NCBI GenBank assembly: GCA_023417735.1
Contig: JAEZEK010000160.1
Location: forward strand, 1-9,217
Origin: Pseudomonadota bacterium
Lineage (GTDB): Bacteria; Pseudomonadota; Alphaproteobacteria; Rhizobiales; Afifellaceae
Length of the DNA: 9,217 bases
Direction of reading: 5' to 3'
In this document: in pieces, positions 1 to 8,810 of the stretch
Numbering within the stretch: position 1 is the stretch's first letter
Layout of the letters: every line of letters begins with the position of its first letter
Translations under genes and position numbers: made by a program
Notes under the pieces: model-generated
Told to the model about the DNA's origin: nothing
Databases searched by the model: none
The model's input: the letters and a program-made list of their open reading frames with translations, nothing else

Positions 1-618
1 CGCGCACACCGACCAGGTCGGCACGCCTTGCCGGTCCTGCTCGCGCAGCGCGGCGAGGTATGGCTCGAGGTCGGCCGGGCTGCTCTCCTGGTTCTGGGCG
101 TAGCGCCCGAGCACGAAGAGGACGTTCGGCCTTGCAACCTGCGGGATGATTCCGCGCCGGGCGAGGTCGGCGTAGCGTACGAAATCCGACGCGTCGTACA
201 TGATGTGCTGGACCGCGATGCCCTCGTCCGCGAGCCCGGCAAGGAAGCGCGCCGGCGCCTCCTCGCCGTCCGCGAAGAGCTCGCGCACGGCGATCGAGAC
301 CGCTTCGGGCCGGAGGCGGCGGACCGCGTCCATCTGCTCGGCAGGGGAGAAGCGTCCGACCGCCTCGGTGGTCGCCTGCAGCACGAGCCCGTCTCCGACC
401 CGCTCCCGGATCGCGGCGAAGGCCTCCTCGTACCGCCCGGGATCGAGGCTGTGGCGGCCCTCGTCGTCGCGGACGTGGACGTGCATCGCCCCAGCTCCGG
501 CCGCAAGGCAGGCCGCAGCGGTCTCGGCGAGCTCCTCCGGGGCGGTCGGCAGCGCGGGATGGTCGTCCTTGGTGCGCCGCGCGCCGTTCGGCGCGACCAT
601 GATGAGCAGCGGGTCCAT
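1..618 (-). CDS. BKACE family protein (beta-keto acid cleavage enzyme, DUF849), partial
   Basis: Read leftward from ATG at 618, this frame stays open for 206 codons and leaves the window at base 1, so the C-terminal part is missing (family members are usually about 270-310 residues). The visible start MDPLLIMVAPNGARRTKDDH, the spacing of alternating alpha/beta segments, and the H-V-H-V-R-D segment (His46, His48) match the TIM-barrel BKACE family, whose founder is 3-keto-5-aminohexanoate cleavage enzyme. In that family the H-x-H pair binds zinc, and the enzyme exchanges a beta-keto acid with acetyl-CoA to give acetoacetate and a new acyl-CoA. Substrate choice varies widely across the family and cannot be read here. 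It is probably the fourth gene of the leftward operon, 41 bases after the flavin reductase stop. No strong ribosome site is seen, only a purine-rich leader of GAGAC repeats. Family assignment is firm; the exact reaction is open. Confidence 0.9.
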   Translation of the reverse strand, partial: MDPLLIMVAPNGARRTKDDHPALPTAPEELAETAAACLAAGAGAMHVHVRDDEGRHSLDPGRYEEAFAAIRERVGDGLVLQATTEAVGRFSPAEQMDAVRRLRPEAVSIAVRELFADGEEAPARFLAGLADEGIAVQHIMYDASDFVRYADLARRGIIPQVARPNVLFVLGRYAQNQESSPADLEPYLAALREQDRQGVPTWSVCA

Positions 619-659
619 GTCGGTCTCGTCTCGTCTCGACGGTGCGGGGTGCGGAAGCC

Positions 660-1184
660 TCAGCCGTCCTGCTCTATCATTTCGGCGAGCCGGCGGAACC
701 CGCCCTGGTGGAAGACGAGCGGCGCGCGGTCGAAGCTCTCCAGCGAGACGACCTCGCCGACATAGATCTCGTGGTCGCCGCCCGGATGACGCGCGAAGGT
801 GCGGCAGACGAGGTGCGCCGCGGCATCCCGCAGCAGCGGGGTGCCGGAGCGATCGCGGTCGAAGGCGAGGCCGGCGAACTTGTCGGGCGCCGGCCGCGCG
901 AAGCGCATGCAGAGGTCCTGCTGCTTCTCGGAAAGGATGTTAACGGCGAAATGCTCGTGCGAGCGGAAGGCTGCGAGGCTCGGCGCCTTGAGGCTGAGGC
1001 TCCACAGGATGAGGGGCGGGTCGAGCGAGACGGAGTTGAAGGAATTGACCGTCACTCCGACCGGCGCGCCGTCCTCCCGCTGGGTGGTGACGACGACGAC
1101 CCCCGTGGCGAAGCAGCCGAGCACCTCCCTGAGCCGCCTGGGGTCGATCCCCGCCGTCTCGATGCGATGGGCTGCGTCGGCCAT
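660..1184 (-). CDS. NAD(P)H:flavin oxidoreductase (flavin reductase-like, HpaC/RutF type)
   Basis: A 174-residue protein of the flavin reductase-like domain family. These small split-barrel enzymes use NAD(P)H to make free FMNH2 or FADH2 for a partner monooxygenase. Typical landmarks are GCFATGVVVVTT near residues 23-34, V-T-V-N-S-F with S-L-D-P-P-L at about 45-58, F-A-V-N-I-L at 79-84, and the C-terminal G-D-H-E-I-Y-V-G-E-V at 136-145. I chose ATG at 1184 because GGAGA lies about six bases before it. An in-frame ATG at 1214 would add ten residues (MTVPRETGEK) but has no ribosome site. It lies 76 bases after the hydrolase stop and in the same operon as a luciferase-like monooxygenase, which is its obvious partner. 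Which flavin and which of NADH or NADPH it uses cannot be told from sequence. Confidence 0.93.
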   Translation of the reverse strand: MADAAHRIETAGIDPRRLREVLGCFATGVVVVTTQREDGAPVGVTVNSFNSVSLDPPLILWSLSLKAPSLAAFRSHEHFAVNILSEKQQDLCMRFARPAPDKFAGLAFDRDRSGTPLLRDAAAHLVCRTFARHPGGDHEIYVGEVVSLESFDRAPLVFHQGGFRRLAEMIEQDG

Positions 1185-1260
1185 CTTCTCTCCAGTCTCG
1201 CGCGGCACTGTCATTCAGGGCCCCGCCCGCGGCGGGCGTTCCGATGGAAATGCCATTGCG

Positions 1261-2073
1261 CTAATCCGAGGGAATGCCCAGGAACGCCGCGACCGCGCGG
1301 TTGAACGCGGCCGGGTTGTCGACATTCGATATGTGCGCCGCATCCGGAATCTCGATATAGCGCCCGCCGGGCGTGCGCTCCGCCATCTCGCCCATCACTG
1401 CGGGGGCGGCCGACCCGTCCTTGGTGCCGCCGACATAGAGCGTCGGGACGCGCATCCCGCCGAGCCTTTCGAGAAAGGCCAGGCGCTTCAACGCCGCGGC
1501 ACAGCCCTTGTAGCCGGCCGGAGAGGTTGCGAGGAACATCGACCGCATCCCAGCCATCAGGTCCGCGTCGTTCAGCGAGCTCGGAACGAACCAGCGGTCG
1601 AAGGTCGAATCGACGATCGCGGCCATGCCGCCGCGGTCCACTGCCGCGATGCGGTCGTCCCACATCTGGGCGACGGCGCCGGGCGCATCGGCGCGTGCGT
1701 CGCAGCAGACCAAGTTCTCGACGCGGCCCGGATGGTCGAGCGCCAGCCCGAGCCCGGTCATCCCGCCAAGCGACAGGCCGATATAGCTCGTCCGCGCGAT
1801 GCCGAAATGGTCGAGGAGCGCCACGACGTCCCCGACGAGGTCGTCGAAGCCGTAGGGGCCCTCCGGCGCATCCGATGCGCCGTGGCCGCGCGTGTCGTAG
1901 GCGAGGATCCGGAAATGCCGCGCGAGCCAGGGCAGTTGCGGCTGCCACATGCGCGCCGAGGCGCCGAGCGAGTTCGACAGCGTCAGCCAGGGCGCGTCGG
2001 CCGCGCCGAAAACATAGGTCGCGAGCGCGAAGCCGTCGCGGCGCACCATCTTGGCATCGGGCAGCACGCTCAC
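1261..2073 (-). CDS. alpha/beta hydrolase, 3-oxoadipate enol-lactonase (PcaD)-like
   Basis: A 270-residue alpha/beta-hydrolase with a complete catalytic triad in the family's usual places: nucleophile Ser101 in G-L-S-L-G-G, acid Asp219 in G-T-K-D-G, and His247 in D-A-A-H-I-S-N. The segments L-S-N-S-L-G (32-37, oxyanion region) and A-Y-D-T-R-G-H-G (58-65) are characteristic of 3-oxoadipate enol-lactonase relatives. The likely start is GTG at 2073: it overlaps the upstream stop as GTGA, and GAGG stands seven bases before it. ATG at 2049 would give 262 residues. The frame stays open far upstream inside the monooxygenase gene, but that part is only a shadow. No other beta-ketoadipate gene is present, so I infer it hydrolyses a lactone or ester made by the neighbouring monooxygenase rather than acting in protocatechuate breakdown. 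No signal peptide, so cytoplasmic. Confidence 0.92.
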   Translation of the reverse strand: MSVLPDAKMVRRDGFALATYVFGAADAPWLTLSNSLGASARMWQPQLPWLARHFRILAYDTRGHGASDAPEGPYGFDDLVGDVVALLDHFGIARTSYIGLSLGGMTGLGLALDHPGRVENLVCCDARADAPGAVAQMWDDRIAAVDRGGMAAIVDSTFDRWFVPSSLNDADLMAGMRSMFLATSPAGYKGCAAALKRLAFLERLGGMRVPTLYVGGTKDGSAAPAVMGEMAERTPGGRYIEIPDAAHISNVDNPAAFNRAVAAFLGIPSD

Positions 2074-3176
2074 TGCGCCGCCTCGGCCGTGGCGCCGGAC
2101 GCGTCGTTCACGCGCGGGAGCACCTGCTCCGCCAAGAGCACCATCGAGCGCCGCGAGAGGTCGCGGTCGGCCCAGTCCTTGCCGGCATAGAGAAGCGTGC
2201 CGAAGTCGCCGATCTCGTCGCGGAAGGCGAGGATCTCGTCGGCGACCTTGTCGGGCGTGCCCCAGATCACCAGCTGGTCCATCACGTAGTCGAGCGTGAC
2301 GGCGTCGTCCGGCATCGACTGGTCCTCCTTGAAGAGATTGGCGCGGCCGCCCTTCCTCATCTTCGTGAGGAGCTGGTTGTAATAGAAGCGGTACGGGCTC
2401 TGCGGGCCGAGCGCGTATTCGCGCGCCTTGTCGAGGTCGTCGGCGACGAAGACGCTCTTGGCGACCCGCCAGTCCGCCGGGTCGGCCTTGCGCCCGACGC
2501 GCTCGCAGCCCTCGACGTATTTCGGCCAGTGCGACGCCGCCCATTTCGGTAGCAGGAAGTTCGCCGTGATCGCGTACCAGCCGCGCGCGGCAGCCTCGGT
2601 CACGCCCTTCGAGAACGGCGCCACGACGGTGACCACGATCGGCGGGTGCGGCGCCTGCAGCGGCCTCGGCACGATGCCCTGGCCGATTTCCGGCATCATC
2701 GTGCGTTCGGTGGAGATCCGCCAGAACCGGCCCTCGAGATTGTAGGGCGGCTCGCGCTTCCACAGCTCCAGCACCATGTCGATGCCTTCGACCAGCATGG
2801 CGTTGCGGTCGGCGTCGAGATTGCCGAAGGCTTCGGCGTCCGACAGGAGCCCCCCGGGGCTGATGCCGAAGTTCAGGCGGCCGTCGAGCATGTGGTCGAG
2901 CATGGCGATCTGCGCGGCGACGGCCGCCGGATGCGCATTCGGCATGTTGATCGTGCCGGTGCCGAGCCGCATCTGCCTGATCGAGGGCCCGATCCACGCC
3001 AGGAACATCGCGCAGGATGTGATGTTCTCGGCCATGTCGGTGACGTGCTCGCCGCAATAGGCCTCCGCGAAGCCCAGCTCGTCGGCAAGCACGAAGGCCT
3101 CGCGGTCCTCCGACAGGCTGACGCGCCAATCCTTCTCGACCGGATGGATCGGCATTGTGAAGAAGCCAAGCTTCAT
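2070..3176 (-). CDS. luciferase-like (LLM class) flavin-dependent monooxygenase
   Basis: A 368-residue TIM-barrel protein of the bacterial luciferase-like family. It opens with MKLGFFTMPIHP and carries G-E-H at 42-44, L-G-T-G-T-I-N at 71-77 and R-L-N-F-G-I-S-P-G-G at 100-109, all usual for the FMN-using branch that includes LuxA, limonene monooxygenase and diketocamphane monooxygenases. His44 falls at the number of the catalytic histidine of LuxA, which suggests but does not prove equivalence. A flavin reductase in the same operon argues for FMNH2 rather than F420. Known relatives hydroxylate, epoxidise or perform Baeyer-Villiger oxidation; with an enol-lactonase-like hydrolase next door, ketone-to-ester chemistry is a reasonable inference. 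ATG at 3176 follows a strong GAGGGG ribosome site. It is the first gene of the operon, divergent from a LysR regulator, and its TGA overlaps the hydrolase GTG. Substrate unknown. Confidence 0.92.
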   Translation of the reverse strand: MKLGFFTMPIHPVEKDWRVSLSEDREAFVLADELGFAEAYCGEHVTDMAENITSCAMFLAWIGPSIRQMRLGTGTINMPNAHPAAVAAQIAMLDHMLDGRLNFGISPGGLLSDAEAFGNLDADRNAMLVEGIDMVLELWKREPPYNLEGRFWRISTERTMMPEIGQGIVPRPLQAPHPPIVVTVVAPFSKGVTEAAARGWYAITANFLLPKWAASHWPKYVEGCERVGRKADPADWRVAKSVFVADDLDKAREYALGPQSPYRFYYNQLLTKMRKGGRANLFKEDQSMPDDAVTLDYVMDQLVIWGTPDKVADEILAFRDEIGDFGTLLYAGKDWADRDLSRRSMVLLAEQVLPRVNDASGATAEAAQ

Positions 3177-3205
3177 GAGGTCCCCTCTCGAACGGCGCGC
3201 GGGGG

Positions 3206-3248
3206 AAAATAGCGTACCGGCGTCAAACGAAAAATGATATGTTGTAAT
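3206..3248 (-). promoter_or_regulatory. possible promoter and second LysR half-site for the leftward operon
   Basis: In this relatively AT-rich part of the divergent region, TATTTT on the minus strand (3211-3206) could be a -10 element, placing the start near 3199, about 22 bases before the monooxygenase ATG. No good -35 is present at the right distance, as is common at promoters needing a LysR-type activator. An imperfect AT-N11-AT element at 3234-3248 is centred 22 bases from the perfect palindrome and could be the weaker activation site, near -42 on this numbering. TATCAT at 3239-3234 is a rival -10. The assignment is a fit to expected spacing only. Confidence 0.3.
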
Positions 3249-3255
3249 CCCTTCG

Positions 3256-3270
3256 ATCAGGTAATCTGAT
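3256..3270. promoter_or_regulatory. LysR-type operator (ATC-N9-GAT palindrome)
   Basis: The bases read ATCAG-GTAAT-CTGAT, a perfect inverted repeat with 5-base arms and 5-base spacer. It satisfies both the T-N11-A rule and the fuller ATC-N9-GAT form of LysR-family recognition sites. It lies between the divergent LysR gene, whose ATG is seven bases away, and the monooxygenase gene, 80 bases away. The position fits repression of the regulator's own gene and upstream activation of the leftward operon. The inducer is unknown, but is likely a substrate or intermediate of the pathway. Confidence 0.65.
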
Positions 3271-3277
3271 TGCCGTC

Positions 3278-4306
3278 ATGGTCTCCCTCCGCCAGCTCCG
3301 CTGCTTCGTCGCCGTCTACGAGGAGCGCTCCTTCACCGCCGCCTCCGTGCGCGAGGGCGCGACGCAGTCCGGGATGTCGCAGCACGTCCGGCAGCTGGAG
3401 GACGAGCTCGGCGTGCCGCTCTTCGAGCGGATCGGCCGCGAGATCGCGCCGACCCCGACCGGGCACCGCTATTATCACGAGTGCGTTTCGGTGCTCCGCC
3501 ACCTCGACCGCGCGACGCGCGAGGCCTCGGCGAGCGGTCTCGACTGCCCCGGGCAGGTGCGGATCGGGCTGATGCCGAGCTTCACGCGGGCCGCGCTCGC
3601 CCCCGTGCTCGCCCGCTTCACCGAACTGGCCTCCCGCACCGACGTCTTCGTCACGGAGGCCTATTCGGGCGTGCTCACCGACATGGTGCGCGCCGACGCG
3701 CTCGACTTCGCGGTCGTGCCCGCCTTCCGCGGCGCCACCGGGCTGACGATCTCGCGCCTGATGCGCGACCGCGAGATGCTGGTCGCCTCGGCCGCCGGCC
3801 CGATCGGCGGCCACCTGAAGCCGGTGCGGCCGGCCGAGCTCGGCCCCCTGAAGATGGTCGTCCCCGGCCAGGGCAACACCCGGCGCACGACGATCGAATC
3901 CTACCTCCTCACCAACGAGGCGAACGTCGCCAAGCGCATCGAGCTCGACGCGATGATCGGCACGCTCGAATTCGTCGCCGCCTCGGATTGGGTCACGATC
4001 CTGCCCTCGGTCATCCTCGCGCCCGACCGGCTCGGCGAGCGCTACACGATCCGGCCGCTCGCGGACCCGGACCTCCATTCCGACTTCGTCGTCATCGAGC
4101 CGGCGCGGCGCGTGATGTCCGAGCCGGCCCAGCTCTTCGCGGACCTGCTCAGGAAAGAGACCGGCCGGATCGCGGATCTCTGGCGCGAGGCCCTCGGCGA
4201 TGCCGATCTGCGCATCGTGGCCCGGGAGCGCGCGCCGGCGCTCGCCTTGGGGGCCCGACCGGAGCGGTCGATCACTCCCGCTGATGCTGCCGATCGGGGC
4301 TTCTAA
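3278..4306 (+). CDS. LysR-family transcriptional regulator
   Basis: A 342-residue LysR-type regulator. The N-terminal winged helix-turn-helix covers about residues 3-62, with the subgroup signature G-A-T-Q-S-G-M-S-Q-H-V-R-Q-L-E-D followed by L-G-V-P-L-F-E-R. The periplasmic-binding-protein-like effector domain begins at about 93 (G-Q-V-R-I-G) and runs to about 300. Most family members have 290-310 residues; the last 30 or so here (from about 313) are Ala/Arg/Pro-rich and look like a late extension. Start ATG at 3278 has only a weak AGG upstream, and the palindromic operator sits just before it, which suggests autorepression through blocked transcription or translation. It is divergent from the monooxygenase operon and so is its likely activator. 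It could also control the oxidoreductase 56 bases downstream. Confidence 0.95.
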   Translation: MVSLRQLRCFVAVYEERSFTAASVREGATQSGMSQHVRQLEDELGVPLFERIGREIAPTPTGHRYYHECVSVLRHLDRATREASASGLDCPGQVRIGLMPSFTRAALAPVLARFTELASRTDVFVTEAYSGVLTDMVRADALDFAVVPAFRGATGLTISRLMRDREMLVASAAGPIGGHLKPVRPAELGPLKMVVPGQGNTRRTTIESYLLTNEANVAKRIELDAMIGTLEFVAASDWVTILPSVILAPDRLGERYTIRPLADPDLHSDFVVIEPARRVMSEPAQLFADLLRKETGRIADLWREALGDADLRIVARERAPALALGARPERSITPADAADRGF

Positions 4307-4362
4307 TTTCCGCTGCCGGGCCTGCGCTCCTAACGTCGCGGCGAACGAGACGGGAGTGAGCG

Positions 4363-5358
4363 ATGATCAGGTGCGCGGTGGCCGGGTTCGGCTGGTGGGG
4401 ACAGCACGTTTCGAGCCGGCTCGGCCGCTCCGCGGCGCTGCAGCTGGCCTACGTGATCGAGCCCTCTGCGGCGCGAAGACAGGAGGCGCAGGCGAAAGGC
4501 CTCCCGACCGTCGCGGATTTCGCCGAGGCGCTGTCCGATCCCGCTGTCGACGCGGTCATCCTGACGACGCCGAACACGCTCCACGAGGAGCAGGTCCGGG
4601 CCGCCGCCGCGGCCGGCAAGCATGTGTTCTGCGAGAAGCCGCTCGGCCTCTCCGGCGCGAGCGCCGCGCGTTCGGTGGCGGCCTGCCGCGAGGCGGGGAT
4701 CGTGCTCGGCATCGGGCACGAGCGGCGCTTCGAGCCGGCCATGCAGGAGATCGCCCGGCTCGTCCGGGAGGGGTCGCTGGGCACCGTCATGCATGCCGAA
4801 TCGGCCTTCAGCCACGACAAGCTGGTCGGCGTGCCGGAGGGCGACTGGCGGCGCATGTCGCATTCGGCGCCGGCGGCCGGCATGACCGGAATGGGCATCC
4901 ACCTGACGGACCTCTACATCTGGATGTTCGGCCGGGTGGCGACCGTCTCGGCTCTGACCGCAGACCGCGTGCTCGGCTGGGAGACGGGCGACGTCGTCAC
5001 CGTCCAGCTCGGCTTCGAGGCCGGCATGACGGCAACGCTCAGCGCCGTCCTCAAGACGCCGCACTACATGCGCTATCAGGTCCTCGGGTCGGACGCCTGG
5101 GTCGAGGCCCGCAACGAGACGCACCCGGACACGCCCGGCGGCCGGACGCATTTCGTCTTGCAGCGCAGCGGTGCGGAGGCGGAAACGCAGGTGTTCGACT
5201 GGACCGATACCGTCCTCGCCAACCTGGAGGCGTTCGCGGCCGCCGTGGAGGGGCGCGACGCCTATCCCTACTCGGATGCCGAGAAGGTCCACAACATCGA
5301 GGTGCTCGAGGCGGTGGCGAAATCGGCGCGCGACGTCTGCACGGTCCGGCTGGGCTGA
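4363..5358 (+). CDS. Gfo/Idh/MocA family NAD(P)-dependent oxidoreductase
   Basis: A 331-residue protein with a Rossmann nucleotide-binding fold (V-A-G-F-G-W-W-G at 6-13) and the family hallmark E-K-P-L at 91-94, whose Lys92 is expected to help catalysis and bind the cofactor. The C-terminal half contains G-M-G-I-H-L-T-D at 176-183, matching the G-x-x-x-H-x-x-D motif that shapes the active site in this family. Members oxidise or reduce sugars, inositols and related polyols; some act on biliverdin or halogenated compounds. The substrate cannot be deduced. Start ATG at 4363 has GGGAG seven bases upstream. It follows the LysR gene on the same strand after 56 bases with no visible promoter, so co-transcription is possible. 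No other sugar or inositol gene is in view, and its part in the neighbouring pathway is uncertain. Confidence 0.93.
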   Translation: MIRCAVAGFGWWGQHVSSRLGRSAALQLAYVIEPSAARRQEAQAKGLPTVADFAEALSDPAVDAVILTTPNTLHEEQVRAAAAAGKHVFCEKPLGLSGASAARSVAACREAGIVLGIGHERRFEPAMQEIARLVREGSLGTVMHAESAFSHDKLVGVPEGDWRRMSHSAPAAGMTGMGIHLTDLYIWMFGRVATVSALTADRVLGWETGDVVTVQLGFEAGMTATLSAVLKTPHYMRYQVLGSDAWVEARNETHPDTPGGRTHFVLQRSGAEAETQVFDWTDTVLANLEAFAAAVEGRDAYPYSDAEKVHNIEVLEAVAKSARDVCTVRLG

Positions 5359-5393
5359 CGGCGCATCCTGCTTCAGACTGGGATGGGGCGCCG
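5359..5393 (+). terminator. stem-loop after the oxidoreductase gene, possible terminator
   Basis: Starting on the first base after the TGA, CGGCGCATCC (5359-5368) pairs with GGAT (5381-5384) and GCGCCG (5388-5393). This gives a ten-pair stem with a three-base GGG bulge and a 12-base loop. No T-run follows, so it is not a textbook intrinsic terminator; it may pause polymerase or protect the 3' end. It separates the LysR/oxidoreductase unit from the heat-shock promoter. Confidence 0.35.
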
Positions 5394-5429
5394 AAGCTCG
5401 GCCTGCCGGAACGGTGGGCTGGCGCGGCC

Positions 5430-5459
5430 GTTGAGCCCGTGGAGGCGCGTACCTATTTA
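5430..5459 (+). promoter_or_regulatory. promoter of the hsp20-lon operon, sigma-70/sigma-32 type
   Basis: TTGAGC (5431-5436) and TATTTA (5454-5459) are separated by 17 bases, an ideal sigma-70 layout. The same bases read as GTTGAG, 15 bases, then ACCTATTTA, matching the E. coli heat-shock (RpoH) pattern CTTGAA-N13-17-CCCCATTTA at 4 of 6 and 7 of 9 positions. Transcription would begin near 5466, about 22 bases before the hsp20 ATG. The gene content supports heat-shock control, though housekeeping use cannot be excluded. Confidence 0.55.
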
Positions 5460-5487
5460 CCCGGCGTATCATTGTGGAAGGGCAGCG

Positions 5488-5892
5488 ATGGCGGCACGTG
5501 ATCCCGACGCCTGGATGTGGTCGGAGGCCTGCGATCTCCTCGCGCGGGCGGAGCGTCTGCAGCGCCAGTTCTTCCAGCTCCAGCATTCGGCCCGGCGTCA
5601 GCCGGCGTGGGAGCCGCCCGCCGACGTGATCGAGACGGAGCGGGAGGTGCTGGTCTTCCTGGCCCTGCCGGGCGTTGATCCGGAAGGCGTCGAGGCGGTG
5701 ATCGACGGCGCGGCGCTCGTGGTCGCTGGCAACCGCATCCTGCCGCCCGAGCTTCGCACCGCCGTGATCCACCGCCTCGAGCTGCCGCAGGGCCGGTTCG
5801 AACGCCGCCTTCCTCTGCCGCCGGGCCGCTATGCCAGCGTCCGCCGAGCATCCGTGAACGGCTGCCTGGTGGTGAGCCTGCTGAAAGCGTGA
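5488..5892 (+). CDS. small heat-shock protein, Hsp20/alpha-crystallin family, short form
   Basis: A 134-residue protein with an alpha-crystallin domain from about residue 41 to the end. The core strands are seen in W-E-P-P-A-D-V-I-E-T, V-F-L-A-L-P-G-V (56-63), the F-E-R-R-L-P-L-P stretch at 104-111, and A-S-V-N-G-C-L-V-V at 121-129, the counterpart of the family's A-x-x-x-N-G-V-L motif. Such proteins hold unfolding polypeptides without ATP. The protein stops at L-L-K-A straight after the last strand, so the usual C-terminal tail with an I-x-I motif is absent. ATG at 5488 has a strong GGAAGGG site; the longer in-frame reading from 5383 starts upstream of the promoter and is unlikely. Lon begins 13 bases downstream, so the two are co-expressed and may cooperate, the chaperone holding clients for degradation (inference). 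Confidence 0.9.
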   Translation: MAARDPDAWMWSEACDLLARAERLQRQFFQLQHSARRQPAWEPPADVIETEREVLVFLALPGVDPEGVEAVIDGAALVVAGNRILPPELRTAVIHRLELPQGRFERRLPLPPGRYASVRRASVNGCLVVSLLKA

Positions 5893-5905
5893 GCTGGAGT
5901 TCCGC

Positions 5906-8329
<2,424 letters not shown>

Positions 8330-8350
8330 CGGTTCGAGCGGCGCGCGGCC

Positions 8351-8803
8351 CTACCGCGCTGCGCCGGCGCCCGGACGAGCCGGCGCGATGTCGGCCGGAT
8401 TGAAGAACATCGCGAGCTGCAGGCTCTGCGCGATCCGCACCGCCTTCTCCATGAAGGTGGCCGCGACGGCCGGCGGGCAGAGCTCGTCGACCGTGCGCTT
8501 GAAGAGGCCGAGCCAGAGCGCGAAGTCGCGCGGGGTGACGCCCTGGAGCCGTGCATGGGCGGGCACGGGCCGGCCCTTGTAGCGGCCGGTCTGCATCATC
8601 ACCGAGGACCAGAAGGCGCACATCTTCGGCAGGTGCTCGTCCCAGTGGTCGCCGATCTCGGCGGCGAATATGGGGCCGAGGCGCTCGTCCGCGCGCACCC
8701 GGCCGTAGAAGGTGTGGACCACGCGCGCGATCAGATCCTCGTCGAGGCCTTCCTGGCTCGGGACGGGCGAAGTCGGAGCGGGCGCAATCGGGATCGTGGT
8801 CAT
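8351..8803 (-). CDS. group III truncated haemoglobin
   Basis: A 150-residue protein of the 2-over-2 globin family, group III. Recognised features are Phe32-Tyr33 (helix B, Tyr at B10), Phe46 (CD1), Trp65 (E15), the group-typical G-R-Y-K-G-R-P-V-P-A-H with proximal haem ligand His83, and Trp97 in F-A-L-W-L-G-L-F (G8). Positions are assigned by pattern, not alignment. A Pro/Ala-rich stretch of about 19 residues precedes the globin fold and another of about 14 follows it. Group III members such as Campylobacter Ctb bind oxygen tightly and are linked to nitric oxide and oxygen handling. ATG at 8803 has only a weak GAG upstream. The gene converges on lon with 21 bases between stops. An NsrR-like palindrome starts eight bases before the start codon, supporting nitric oxide control. 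Confidence 0.92.
   Translation of the reverse strand: MTTIPIAPAPTSPVPSQEGLDEDLIARVVHTFYGRVRADERLGPIFAAEIGDHWDEHLPKMCAFWSSVMMQTGRYKGRPVPAHARLQGVTPRDFALWLGLFKRTVDELCPPAVAATFMEKAVRIAQSLQLAMFFNPADIAPARPGAGAAR
8361..8386 (+). terminator. stem-loop in the lon-globin convergent region, possible terminator
   Basis: GCGCCGGC (8361-8368) and GCCGGCGC (8379-8386) are perfect 8-base inverted arms around a 10-base loop, 32 bases past the lon stop and inside the globin 3' coding end. There is no T-run on either strand. Convergent genes this close need some termination signal, but palindromic GC runs are also common by chance at this base composition. Confidence 0.3.
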
Positions 8804-8810
8804 GGCGCTC

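Noticed and set aside
624..638. Three tandem copies of TCTCG before the BKACE start
   Set aside because: Too short to call a repeat element; on the minus strand it may simply give a purine-rich leader in place of a strong ribosome site.
1224..1238. A 6-base inverted repeat (CGCCCG, CGGGCG) between hydrolase and flavin reductase
   Set aside because: A short GC hairpin with a 3-base loop and no T-run inside an operon; expected by chance at this GC content.
28..1304. Plus-strand open frames over the BKACE and flavin reductase genes
   Set aside because: The minus strand encodes clear family members with motifs; the plus-strand products have none.
2074..3129. Possible N-terminal fusion extending the alpha/beta hydrolase through the monooxygenase gene
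   Set aside because: The frame is open upstream, but the extra protein is Arg/Ala-rich noise overlapping the intact monooxygenase. The GTG at 2073 has a ribosome site and gives the normal family length.
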